DNA of 35,776 nucleotides from an uncultured Nitrosomonadales bacterium (GTDB lineage: Bacteria > Pseudomonadota > Gammaproteobacteria > Burkholderiales > Gallionellaceae), in assembly GCA_903915035.1 (NCBI GenBank), contig CAIWRI010000154.1, forward strand, positions 1-35,776. Direction: 5' to 3'. Shown here in pieces: positions 27,230 to 35,545 of the stretch (position 1 is the stretch's first letter; every line of letters starts with the position of its first letter). Below the pieces are notes generated by a model. The model was not told where the DNA came from. It did not search any database and was given only the letters and a program-made list of their open reading frames with translations. Both the position numbers and the translations under genes were made by a program.

Positions 27230-27348
27230 TAAATACTGATACCATCATGAATGACACGCTCTGGATAGGCGTATATCTGGGACTCACCGAAGAAATGCTG
27301 GATTTCGTCAGCAGTAAGATCGAAGTTTTTTTCGGCGTAAATTTTTAA
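27226..27348 (+). pseudogene. Second copy of the rfbH 3' end (last 39 codons)
   Basis: The frame [40 protein letters not shown] repeats the C-terminus of the rfbH product at 25482-25598, ending at the same residue. By hand count, 92 of 120 nt and 33 of 39 residues are identical. Many differences are silent third positions, so both copies evolved as coding sequence before meeting here. It can be read as a 40-residue peptide starting inside the HEPN stop codon, but I take it as a recombination scar. Confidence 0.88.
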
Positions 27349-27367
27349 AATAGCAAAAGGATTCATA

Positions 27368-29086
27368 TTGAAAGCTGCCGACGCCGTTGCTAAATTTCTG
27401 ATTGCACATAAGATTCAAACCTGTTTTGAGCTGGTGGGTGGCATGATTACACACCTGCTGGACAGCTTTGCCGAATCAGGACAGTTCAACATTGTCTCGA
27501 TGCACCATGAACAATCAGCAGCCTTTGCTGCGGAAGGTGTCGTCCGGCATGACCGGGGTAAAACCATCGCGGTGGCCATGGGAACCAGCGGGCCGGGTGC
27601 GACTAACTTATTGACAGGTATCGGCAATTGCTGGTTTGACTCTGTACCCTGTTTATTTATTACAGGGCAAGTTAATACACATGAGCTTAAGGGCGATCGT
27701 GCCATAAGGCAACAGGGTTTTCAGGAACTGGACATTGTCTCTGTTGCACATACGCTAACCAAATATGCAGTGCGGGTGGATAAAGTCTGCGATCTCTTGC
27801 CACAACTGCACAAGGCGCTGTCGATGGCACTGAGTGGAAGGCTGGGGCCTGCACTGCTGGATATTCCTAACGATGTTCAGCGTGCCGAGATTTCAGATGA
27901 GCTGGTTGAACAATGGCAGAATATGCCGCTAACAATTAATAGCGGAGCTAAAATAACCGATGCCCAATTGAATCAACTGAAATCCTTATGTCGTGATTCA
28001 CAGCGACCCCTGATCTGTATCGGCGGTGGCGCTCGCTGGGCGGATGCGCTGGGCGAATGGCTGCTGGCGGCAGATGCGCTGGGCATTCCGTATGTAGCAA
28101 CACTGATGGGGCATGAGCGTGTAGTAGCGCGTCATAATTACTTTAATCTGATCGGCAGTTACGGCAACCGCGAGGCCAACTGGGCGGTGCAGCACTGTGA
28201 CTTATTAATTGTCATCGGCGCGCGGCTTGATGTGAGACAGACAGGCTCTGACGTGGAAGATTTTGCACGCCAGGCAAAAGTAGTGCAGATCGACATTGAT
28301 CCGGCTCAGTTGGATAATCGGATACAGGCAGACTTGGATATTTGCGCTACAGCTGAAAGCTTGTTTGAAAGTTTCTCACTGCGTGCAGAAATTTTTCCAA
28401 ATATCGCCAAGAATTGGTTGCCCGAGCTGACTAAACAACGCGATCGCGCCGAAAGTAATGAGTATGCAGACTGGGAGATCAGTCCCAGCGAATTATTCAA
28501 GCAATTGAATCGCAGTCTGGTTAAGCATCCTGTTGATTATGTATGCGATGTCGGCAATCACCAGATGTGGGCGGCGCAAAGCCTGCGTCTGTCACCTAAT
28601 CAGGCTGTCCATTACAGCGGCGGCATGGGCGCGATGGGCTTTGCTTTGCCTGCAGCACTAGGCGTTGCGATTCAGTCTAAGGGTAAGGTCGTGGTAATCA
28701 CCGGGGATGGCAGTTTGCAAATCAATATTCAGGAACTGGATACCTTGAATCGTCTAGGCCTGGATATAACAGTCATCGTGATGAATAATTCGGTGCTGGG
28801 CATGGTCAAAAATTTCCAGGATATGTATTTCGACGGGCGGGACCAGTCGACGAAGAAGGGTTACAGTAGTCCGTCATTCACCGATATTGCCAAGGCTTAT
28901 GGTATTGAGGCATATCGTATCGTGACTGCGGCAGATATGGCAGACGTTGTGGATCTGATTGCCGGTCATAAAGGCCCGTTGTTGATAGAACTGATGATGG
29001 AAGGTGCAACTGAATGCCGTCCGCGCCTGGCCTTTGGTTCGAAGCTGGACGAACAGTTCCCGAGACTTAAGAGCCTTGAATCTTGA
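27368..29086 (+). CDS. ThDP-dependent acetolactate-synthase-like enzyme (YerE-like)
   Basis: The 572-residue protein starts at TTG 27368 with AAAAGG 7 nt upstream. It has three domains of the acetohydroxyacid synthase superfamily. The catalytic Glu lies in MHHEQSAAFAAEG, the central domain follows, and the ThDP/Mg site is GDGSLQINIQELDTLNRLG followed by VIVMNN. Next to CDP-dideoxysugar genes and a reductase, the best parallel is Yersinia YerE. YerE transfers a two-carbon unit from pyruvate to C4 of CDP-3,6-dideoxy-4-keto-glucose. The substrate here is inferred from context. A biosynthetic acetolactate synthase is less likely because no small subunit is present. Confidence 0.85.
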   Translation: MKAADAVAKFLIAHKIQTCFELVGGMITHLLDSFAESGQFNIVSMHHEQSAAFAAEGVVRHDRGKTIAVAMGTSGPGATNLLTGIGNCWFDSVPCLFITGQVNTHELKGDRAIRQQGFQELDIVSVAHTLTKYAVRVDKVCDLLPQLHKALSMALSGRLGPALLDIPNDVQRAEISDELVEQWQNMPLTINSGAKITDAQLNQLKSLCRDSQRPLICIGGGARWADALGEWLLAADALGIPYVATLMGHERVVARHNYFNLIGSYGNREANWAVQHCDLLIVIGARLDVRQTGSDVEDFARQAKVVQIDIDPAQLDNRIQADLDICATAESLFESFSLRAEIFPNIAKNWLPELTKQRDRAESNEYADWEISPSELFKQLNRSLVKHPVDYVCDVGNHQMWAAQSLRLSPNQAVHYSGGMGAMGFALPAALGVAIQSKGKVVVITGDGSLQINIQELDTLNRLGLDITVIVMNNSVLGMVKNFQDMYFDGRDQSTKKGYSSPSFTDIAKAYGIEAYRIVTAADMADVVDLIAGHKGPLLIELMMEGATECRPRLAFGSKLDEQFPRLKSLES

Positions 29087-29094
29087 ATCTGACC
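29074..29094. repeat. Three heptamers across the end of the ThDP gene
   Basis: CCTTGAA, TCTTGAA and TCTGACC follow each other in register and contain the stop codon of the ThDP enzyme gene. The unit CTTGAAT also occurs in the array at 34158-34262. Confidence 0.45.
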
Positions 29095-29096
29095 TT

Positions 29097-30023
29097 ATGC
29101 GTATTGCCATCCTCGGTGCGACAAGCCAGATTGCCCGCGACCTGATCGTCTCTATGGCTGCGGCAAATGACAAGCAGTTACATCTGTTCGCTCGTCGTCC
29201 GGAAGCGGTTGCCAATTGGTTGATCTCAGTTGGCCTGGCAGGGTGTTGTCCTGTTTATGAGTTCGCAGGGTTTGCCAGGCATGAATTCGATGCCGTTATC
29301 AATTTCGTTGGCGTAGGCAATCCGGCTCAGGCCGTGGCGATGGGCAATACCATCTTTGAGGTGACGCTGCGCTTCGACGAGATGGTTATGGATTACCTGA
29401 AAACACATCCTGCTTGTCGCTACCTTTTTTTGAGCAGCGGCGCTGCTTATGGATCAAATTTTAAAGAACCGGCGCGCCACGATACCGTCGCGAGTGTCGC
29501 GATAAATAATCTCGCGCCGCACGAATGGTATGGGGTGGCGAAGCTGCATGCAGAATGCCGCCATCGTGCGCATCCTGAATTTTCTATCATCGATATTCGT
29601 GTATTCAATTATTTTAGTCGGACACAGGATATTGAGGCACGGTTTTTAATCACGGATATTGTGCGTGCAATACGCGATAAAACAGTGCTCAAAACTTCAT
29701 CTGATTATATGGTGCGCGATTATCTGCACCCATCCGATTTTTATGGTCTGATCAGCGCAATACTTCATGCGCCGCGAGCTAATGCAGTTGTTGATTGCTA
29801 TAGCCGTGCGCCGGTGGATAAACCGGCTTTGCTGGTCGCCATGCAGGATAAATTCGGCTTGCTGTATGAAATTGTGGAGACTGCAGGTGTTAATGCGACA
29901 GGCAGTAAGCCGCATTATTATTCATTAAATATAAGGGCTGCAGATTTCGGCTATCACTCTTCATTAACGTCCCTTGAAGGCGTTGTACAAGAGATGGAAG
30001 CAATTTTGCAGCCAGTCGCTTAA
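29097..30023 (+). CDS. NAD(P)-dependent sugar reductase/epimerase (YerF-like position)
   Basis: The ATG at 29097, ten nt after the previous stop, gives 308 residues starting MRIAILGATSQIARDLIVSM, a Rossmann motif. A longer upstream frame only shadows the ThDP gene. FLSSGAAYGSN supplies the catalytic Ser region and EWYGVAKLHAE the YxxxK. It is an extended SDR. In the yersiniose pathway YerF reduces the acetyl branch after YerE. This gene has the matching place and fold, but a different reductase or epimerase role is possible. Confidence 0.8.
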   Translation: MRIAILGATSQIARDLIVSMAAANDKQLHLFARRPEAVANWLISVGLAGCCPVYEFAGFARHEFDAVINFVGVGNPAQAVAMGNTIFEVTLRFDEMVMDYLKTHPACRYLFLSSGAAYGSNFKEPARHDTVASVAINNLAPHEWYGVAKLHAECRHRAHPEFSIIDIRVFNYFSRTQDIEARFLITDIVRAIRDKTVLKTSSDYMVRDYLHPSDFYGLISAILHAPRANAVVDCYSRAPVDKPALLVAMQDKFGLLYEIVETAGVNATGSKPHYYSLNIRAADFGYHSSLTSLEGVVQEMEAILQPVA

Positions 30024-30185
30024 GAACGGGTGATACATTTAAATGGCTACGATGTTCCACAGTTTTTTGTCTTGATCCATATACTTTGGCATATTACTCT
30101 ATTCAAACAGCGCGCACAGAATGCCACCGTGTCGCAACATCTCGTTTCATCACGAAATTAAGATTAACAAGTGCTCTGAATGTCG

Positions 30186-31025
30186 TCAGCTTAGCGCACG
30201 TTTTAGTCGACTTCTGAACAATTGCCAGCGCAATTCGGGTGTATTTTCAGGTTCATCAAGTTTTAACTTATCGGCTAACTGACCACGCCGCAAAAAATAA
30301 TGGTCGAAGACCGACTGACGCATAGCCCATTTGAATAGAAACTGTTTACCGCCGTTGTTCTTTTTTATTTTTCCGGTGGATTTACATTGAAAATGATAAA
30401 CCAGCGCGTCACCCACACCGATAAAAATGCGGCACCCTGCATGCCATAATTTCATTGAAAAATCATTGTCACTGCTCATGCCGGGAGAAAATTCGCTGCT
30501 GTAGCCACCCACCTTAAACCACCAGCGACGACTAACCAGTGTGGGCGGCCAAGTGGCGCCATACCAGTCATCCTTGTGATGTTGCGGTAAGTCAGCAAGC
30601 AAGCGGGCTTCCTCAAAAACATCCGTATCAGTGCCATAATCTCGCACGATAACGCAAGGATTATGCGTTTCACGCGGCTCTATCATGGTGCCGGATAACA
30701 TAAACAAGTCGGTATCAATACTTTTTATCTTGTTAGCCAGAGCAGTATCCCATCCGGGACAGCAATACATATCGTCGTTCAGGTACAGTATGTAATCCAT
30801 TTTTGCATGCATGGCGGCTTCATTGACAGCCAGACAGATGCCGATATTCTGCGGTGAAGCCGTATGCGCCAGTTTCTGATCCTGTACCCAGGCCAGACTC
30901 CCGTCACTGCCATCATTCACATGGATGATGATCTGATGATCAAAAGCAGAATTTTGTTGAATGCTCCGAACGCAGAGTTTAAGCAATTCAAGGTTGTTCC
31001 AGGTAGGAATCAATATGGAAAACAT
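30186..31025 (-). CDS. Family 2 glycosyltransferase
   Basis: The 279-residue protein has a GT-A fold: N-terminus MFSILIPTWNNLELLKLCVR, VNDGSDGSL, and the metal-binding DxD-like motif in ILYLNDDMYCCPGWD. SSDNDFSMKLWHAGCR probably holds the catalytic Asp. It has no membrane segments, so it is cytoplasmic, acting on a lipid-linked or lipid A-core acceptor. It is transcribed against the rfb genes and divergently from the next glycosyltransferase. The 162 nt between it and the reductase gene show no feature. Confidence 0.88.
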   Translation of the reverse strand: MFSILIPTWNNLELLKLCVRSIQQNSAFDHQIIIHVNDGSDGSLAWVQDQKLAHTASPQNIGICLAVNEAAMHAKMDYILYLNDDMYCCPGWDTALANKIKSIDTDLFMLSGTMIEPRETHNPCVIVRDYGTDTDVFEEARLLADLPQHHKDDWYGATWPPTLVSRRWWFKVGGYSSEFSPGMSSDNDFSMKLWHAGCRIFIGVGDALVYHFQCKSTGKIKKNNGGKQFLFKWAMRQSVFDHYFLRRGQLADKLKLDEPENTPELRWQLFRSRLKRALS

Positions 31026-31132
31026 GGTAATACCAGAGGAAATATCATAGCACTGATTTTACTGCACAACGCAGTCTGATAGTTGATCGTCTCAGGTGCG
31101 CCAAGCCGCTCATCACGCTACAATGCGCAACT

Positions 31133-32203
31133 ATGACAAAAAAGATGAATATCATACAAGTTGTAAAACGCTATGGCCCGGTAGGAGGAATGGAGCGCTA
31201 TGTCTGGGAATTGACCTTGGAGCTTCAAAAACTTGGCCATCAGGTGACGGTGCTGTGCGAGCATTGCCATACCGAGAAGCCTGCTGGAATTAATGTAATA
31301 GAGCTGGGCGAAACGGCTAAAAGGCCGCGCTGGTTGTCGCAAGTGCGCTTTAGCAGACGGGTGACTCGCTGGGTGCGGGAAAATCCGTGCGCAGATCGCA
31401 TTATCCACAGTCATGAACGTCTGGGTATTCACGATGTCACCACCTTTCACGGCCCGCCGTTCGCGACGATTTATGAAAAAGGCTGGTGGCGCTTTATTTC
31501 CCTGCGGGTGTGGGTGCGGCTGTATCTTGAACATCGCGAATTGAATACGGCAAAGCTCATCGTGCCCAATTCGTCTTTTATCAGCGGGCAGCTAAGCCAT
31601 TATTATCCGCAAATGGCTAAAAAACTAAGTGTACCAATTGTGCCAGGTGTATTACCTGTACAGCAGCGTGAAGCGCGCAGTGTTGCCGCAGATGCTGGTG
31701 TGGTGTGCTTTGTCGGTTGGGAATGGCAGCGCAAGGGCTTGCCAATGGCGCTGGAAATCGTTGCTGCCTTGCGTCTGACCAGGGCAAATCTGGAGTTGTG
31801 GGTGGTAGGGCCGAAGCCGTCTGAATTAGAGAATCTATTTGCAGCGTGGCATGGCGGCTATCGCTTACTGGGCTGGCGTGAAGATAATGACTATTTTTCT
31901 GAAGTTGATGTATTGCTCCATCCGGCGAAAGCCGAGCCTTATGGCATGGTAATATCCGAGGCAATGGCGGCCCGGGTGCCTGTTGTCATTTCGGATGTAT
32001 GCGGCGCGGCGGAACAGGTCACGCCTGATGCGGGTACGGTGCTGTCTCTTAATGCAGGGCTGGATGCCTGGGTGTGCGCCATAGAAGAACAGTTAAGCCG
32101 AACAGATACCGTGCCGCAATATATGCGTAGCTGGCGGGAGGTAGCGCAGGAATATGAAATTATCTACAGTGCTTATCGAAACAATAAAAGTCTCAAGCAG
32201 TAA
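31133..32203 (+). CDS. Family 4 glycosyltransferase
   Basis: The 356-residue protein has a GT-B fold: N-terminal GGMERYVWELTLELQKLGHQ and C-terminal donor site LLHPAKAEPYGMVISEAMAA, with the EX7E pair (Glu in AEPYG and ISE). A start at ATG 31145 (MNIIQVVKRYGPVGG) is nearly as good, since neither has a strong ribosome binding site. Its neighbours (msbA, the rfb genes) point to lipopolysaccharide core or O-chain assembly. The sugar donor is unknown. Confidence 0.9.
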   Translation: MTKKMNIIQVVKRYGPVGGMERYVWELTLELQKLGHQVTVLCEHCHTEKPAGINVIELGETAKRPRWLSQVRFSRRVTRWVRENPCADRIIHSHERLGIHDVTTFHGPPFATIYEKGWWRFISLRVWVRLYLEHRELNTAKLIVPNSSFISGQLSHYYPQMAKKLSVPIVPGVLPVQQREARSVAADAGVVCFVGWEWQRKGLPMALEIVAALRLTRANLELWVVGPKPSELENLFAAWHGGYRLLGWREDNDYFSEVDVLLHPAKAEPYGMVISEAMAARVPVVISDVCGAAEQVTPDAGTVLSLNAGLDAWVCAIEEQLSRTDTVPQYMRSWREVAQEYEIIYSAYRNNKSLKQ

Positions 32204-32214
32204 AGTGAAATCAG

Positions 32215-32239
32215 CGAAAAAACCGGTGCTATACCGGTT
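32215..32239 (-). terminator. Intrinsic terminator at the end of msbA
   Basis: On the minus strand a 7-bp stem AACCGGT/ACCGGTT with a 5-nt loop is followed by a run of T. The stem includes the msbA stop codon (32231-32229). Confidence 0.7.
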
Positions 32240-33995
32240 CGTTCAAAGCAGCGGCAACCGAGGACGCATACTGGATGCTGTGCAGTTTTGCATAAATGCC
32301 GTTATGCGCCAGCAGTTCACTGTGCGTGCCGATTTCCGCAATCTCACCTTTTTGCAGTACGGCGATGCGGTCCGCATTTTCGATGGTGGATAAACGGTGC
32401 GCAATCACCAGCGTGGTGCGGCCTTTCATCAACGTTTCGAGTGCTGCCTGTACATGCCGTTCGGATTCACTGTCCAATGCGGAAGTCGCTTCATCGAGTA
32501 TCAATATTGGCGCATTCTTTAAAATTGCGCGTGCGATGGCGATGCGCTGACGCTGACCGCCTGAAAGTTTGACGCCGCGTTCACCGACTAAAGTATTAAA
32601 TCCATCCGGCCATTCGCTGATGAATTCCAGCGCATGAGCAGCCCGGGCGGCGTCACGAATATCCTTTTCGCTGGCACCACGCATCTGGCCATAAGCTATA
32701 TTGGCCGCAAGTGTGTCATTGAATAAAACCACTTCCTGACTGACCAGGGCGATATTATTGCGCAGGCTGGCAAGACTTAAATCAGCAATGTCATGGCCGT
32801 CCAGTCGTATCACGCCGCCGGAAGGTGAATAAAAACGAGGTACCAGATTGGCTAGCGTACTCTTACCACCGCCGGATGCGCCGACCAGTGCGATTGTTTC
32901 ACCGGCTTTGACTGTCAGGGAAATATTACGCAGGGCCGGCTGGATGTCGGTAGCATAATGAAATGTGACATTATCAAAATGCAACTCACCGCGTGCACGA
33001 TCCAACATTTTTGTGCCTGTATCGATTTCGCTTTCGGTATCCAATAGATTGAAAACACTTTCGGATGCGGCCAGTCCACGTTGCAGGGATTCGCTGATAC
33101 CCGTCAGTCGCTTGAGCGGCGAGCTTAACATCAGCATCGCCATGATGAAGGAAACAAAACCGCCTACGGTTACCTCGTTGGCATTGGATTGCAAGGTTGC
33201 AAGGTAAACGACAGCGGCCAGTGCGAAGGCAATGGCCATCTGCACAACGGGCACATTTGCCGCACTTGACACGGATTGCTTCATTGCGTATCTGCGCACC
33301 CAGTTGGTTTGTTCATGGAACAGCGAGTTTTCATAGTTTTGACCGCCAAACAGTTTGACGACCTTGTGCGCCGAAACGGTCTCTTCGATCACCTGCACCA
33401 TGTTGCCGGTCGCCTGAAGCGCATCGCGACTGTTGTTACGCAAGCGCTTATTGCTGATCTTGATGACAATAGAAATAACCGGTGCCATGAGGAGGCTGAG
33501 CAGCGTGAGCTTCCAGTTCAGATAAAACAGCCAGCCTAAAAGCCCTATCATGACGATACTGTCCCTCACTAATATCGTGATGACATCAGTTGCAGCACTG
33601 GTAACCTGAGTGACATCATAAGTCAGTTTGGAGATTAAGTTACCGGTGGCATTATTGTCATAATAGCGAGTAGGCAGGGTGAGCAGTTTGGTAAACATCT
33701 GACTGCGCAGATCCATAACCAATTGATTGCCCAACCAGCTACTGGCATAGGCGCTGATGAAAGTGGCAACACCGCGTATGAAAAACAGCAGTACGATGAT
33801 GTAGGGAACCATGTGCATCATGGCCTGATCCTTATGCACAAATGTGCCATCGAGCAGAGGCTTCATTAATGCGGGTACCATCGGTTCGACGGAAGCTACG
33901 ACCGCTGTCGCGACAAGAGAGGTTGCAAATACGCGCCAATAGGGTTTGACGTATTGTAAAAGGCGTAAATAAAGCTGCATGCTGGTCATTTTCAT
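32229..33995 (-). CDS. msbA: Lipid A export ABC transporter, permease/ATPase
   Basis: The 588-residue half-transporter has about six transmembrane helices in residues 20-310 and an ATPase domain with Walker A GASGGGKSTLANLVPRF, signature LSGGQRQRIAIARA, Walker B ILILDEATSALDSESE and the switch His in VIAHRLSTIENAD. MsbA flips lipid A-core across the inner membrane as a homodimer. The overall length and N-terminus (LYLRLLQYVKPYWRVFATSL) fit MsbA. It is convergent with the GT4 gene, separated by 25 nt. Confidence 0.93.
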   Translation of the reverse strand: MKMTSMQLYLRLLQYVKPYWRVFATSLVATAVVASVEPMVPALMKPLLDGTFVHKDQAMMHMVPYIIVLLFFIRGVATFISAYASSWLGNQLVMDLRSQMFTKLLTLPTRYYDNNATGNLISKLTYDVTQVTSAATDVITILVRDSIVMIGLLGWLFYLNWKLTLLSLLMAPVISIVIKISNKRLRNNSRDALQATGNMVQVIEETVSAHKVVKLFGGQNYENSLFHEQTNWVRRYAMKQSVSSAANVPVVQMAIAFALAAVVYLATLQSNANEVTVGGFVSFIMAMLMLSSPLKRLTGISESLQRGLAASESVFNLLDTESEIDTGTKMLDRARGELHFDNVTFHYATDIQPALRNISLTVKAGETIALVGASGGGKSTLANLVPRFYSPSGGVIRLDGHDIADLSLASLRNNIALVSQEVVLFNDTLAANIAYGQMRGASEKDIRDAARAAHALEFISEWPDGFNTLVGERGVKLSGGQRQRIAIARAILKNAPILILDEATSALDSESERHVQAALETLMKGRTTLVIAHRLSTIENADRIAVLQKGEIAEIGTHSELLAHNGIYAKLHSIQYASSVAAALNEPV

Positions 33996-34157
33996 GGGAG
34001 TATTTTATCAGAATACGGTGCAGCAAAATGCAGGCAATGTATAGGCGGTAAAAATAGTCGACTAGTTTCCGTAAGAGCGTGATGCGTTATCGATGATAAA
34101 ACACGCAAAAATATCAAAGCAAAATAAGCGGCCAGTTCAAAGCTTAAGTTAAAGTCA

Positions 34158-34262
34158 GGTTCAAGGCAAAAGGTACAAAAAAGCAGGGGGCAAGGTTAGA
34201 AGCAGATACAAGGGGCAAGGTACAGGGTTCATTACATCTTGAACCTTGAATCTTGTAACTGT
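34158..34262. repeat. Two-orientation heptamer array (GGTTCAA ... CTTGAAC)
   Basis: The left part (34158-34230) has units such as GGTTCAA, GGCAAAA and GGTACAA. The right part (34238-34262) has CTTGAAC, CTTGAAT and CTTGTAA, the reverse complement type. Both arms keep a 7-nt step, with short interruptions on the left. The array sits in the gene-free 934-nt gap between msbA and the next MNT gene. Confidence 0.7.
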
Positions 34263-34268
34263 ATTTAA

Positions 34269-34345
34269 CTTGCACCGCCACTGTTGTCATTGCACCGGCA
34301 AAGATTGTGCTGCACCAGCAAAGCCAGCGTTGCGCCAGCAATTTT
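34269..34345. repeat. Degenerate ~20-nt repeats (TTGCACCGGCAAAG type)
   Basis: About four imperfect copies begin with TTGCACCG, TTGCACCGG, TGCACCAGC and TTGCGCCAGC at steps of about 19-21 nt. No convincing coding frame covers them. Confidence 0.45.
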
Positions 34346-34534
34346 TCTGATCGCAGCAGGACAGACAGTGCACCGCCTGCTGTTTTTTTTGATTGTAAAG
34401 GGAAACTTTGCGCACAACCCGCATCGCATTCAAAAACACGAACAAATTCATGCGTTTGTATTTAGTCGAGTTATCACTAATTCGATGAATAAAGCTAAGC
34501 TAACATTTTGATTAAATTTATATTTATTGCGCAC

Positions 34535-34609
34535 AGAACATTATCCCTGCTTAACCCGTTTGCGAGTTAATGTTCATAGAACATTATCCCTGCTTAACCC
34601 GTTTGCGAG
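34535..34609. repeat. 32-bp direct repeat pair with an operator-like palindrome between
   Basis: Two identical 32-nt copies (34535-34566 and 34578-34609), each starting AGAACATTATCC and ending CGTTTGCGAG, are separated by 11 nt. The junction forms a perfect 8-bp inverted repeat TAATGTTC-ATA-GAACATTA (34568-34586). Confidence 0.85.
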
Positions 34610-34662
34610 AGTTTTGGGATTTTCGTGGATAACTGTTTTTTAAGGTTAATGCGCTAATGGGC

Positions 34663-34671
34663 TGTTATAAT
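34663..34671 (+). promoter_or_regulatory. Candidate extended -10 promoter
   Basis: TGTTATAAT matches an extended -10 element (TGNTATAAT) without a good -35. It could start a transcript over the otherwise gene-free 34680-34929 leading to the MNT genes. Confidence 0.35.
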
Positions 34672-34929
34672 TGCGCTTCTGCCAATAAGGCAATATTGCA
34701 GGTCGCCGGGCAGGAAAAATCGACTCGCGATACGAAATGATTGAATTAACCTGTATCAATGCGACAGACCGTTAACCTAATTATTACTTACTGAATATAA
34801 ACGCGGTGGATTTTCACTATAAACCGGTGATGTCGTCTCTCTGATGGCGTATTGCAGGAAATGAAGACAATGTTGCCGGTACCTGGTTAAATTAAGCCAT
34901 GCACATTATTCAACAAGTAGAGGAACAAG

Positions 34930-35228
34930 ATGCGTCTTGATGATAAAACCCGCGAGATTATTAAAAGCGAGGTTGCCAGCCAACTCGGTGCTGAAGCCAG
35001 CGTGCGACTGTTTGGAAGTCGTGTCGATGATACACAACGCGGCGGCGACATTGATCTGCTAATTGAGCCGGGTCATTTTTATCGAATCGCATTCAAGCAG
35101 AATGCCGGCTGGCAGCTCGTCTGTACATCAGACTTGGGGGACGTAAAGTTGATGTATTAATAATAAATCCGCTCGAACCTGTGCTGCCGATTCATGAGCA
35201 GGCACTAAAAAATGGTATTGTCTTATGA
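34930..35228 (+). pseudogene. MNT-domain nucleotidyltransferase, frameshifted, copy 3
   Basis: The gene starts at ATG 34930 with GAGG upstream: MRLDDKTREIIKSEVASQLG, then LFGSRVDDTQRGGDIDLLIE. The frame then breaks near the T-run at 35076-35080. The C-terminal half continues in another frame as LGGRKVDVLIINPLEPVLPI, HEQALKNGIVL and ends at 35226-35228. One missing base in the T-run explains it. The active-site half is intact, but the product would be truncated at 76 residues with a wrong tail. It ends in ATGA overlap with the next frame. Confidence 0.85.
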
Positions 35229-35263
35229 TAGGTTATGATGTGACTAAATATGAGGGGAAATAC

Positions 35264-35545
35264 ATGCGTTTAATTCATGAAGCGCAATTAGCCATCGGCG
35301 ACACCATCCATAAGGCTGATGTTGACGCAGCAATTTATCTTTTTGGTTCGCGTGTGGATGACACTGCCAAAGGTGGCGATCTTGATTTATTGGTATTATT
35401 CAAAAAAATCGATTTAATGACTAAGTTGGATATTCTCGCACAATTGCATCAAAAGCTTGGCGCGCGAAAAATTGACATTGCCATCTATCCTGACTTAAGT
35501 AGCCCATTTTCCAGGATGGCTATGCAAATGGAAGTGCTGTTATGA
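35264..35545 (+). CDS. MNT-domain nucleotidyltransferase, copy 4
   Basis: The ATG at 35264 has GAGGGG six nt upstream and gives 93 residues starting MRLIHEAQLAIGDTIHKADV. An ATG at 35225 that overlaps the previous stop would add 13 residues of untypical sequence. The motif LFGSRVDDTAKGGDLDLLVL and the later KIDIAIYPD give the three Asp. It is the fourth protein in the window with the FGSRVDD signature. Its HEPN partner is only a stub. Confidence 0.87.
   Translation: MRLIHEAQLAIGDTIHKADVDAAIYLFGSRVDDTAKGGDLDLLVLFKKIDLMTKLDILAQLHQKLGARKIDIAIYPDLSSPFSRMAMQMEVLL

Noticed and set aside
29004-29096. Longer start for the SDR reductase
   Set aside because: The added segment shadows the ThDP gene. 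The Rossmann motif begins properly at ATG 29097.
34284-34511. Plus-strand 75-codon frame after msbA
   Set aside because: It overlaps degenerate ~20-nt repeats, has no ribosome binding site and has no recognisable similarity.
34535-34609. CRISPR array
   Set aside because: There are only two repeats with an 11-nt spacer and no cas genes. The heptamer arrays also lack spacers.
34622-34640. Replication origin, from a DnaA-box-like GTTATCCACG (minus strand) in an AT-rich gap
   Set aside because: It is a single imperfect box, with no cluster and no dnaA or parA genes nearby.
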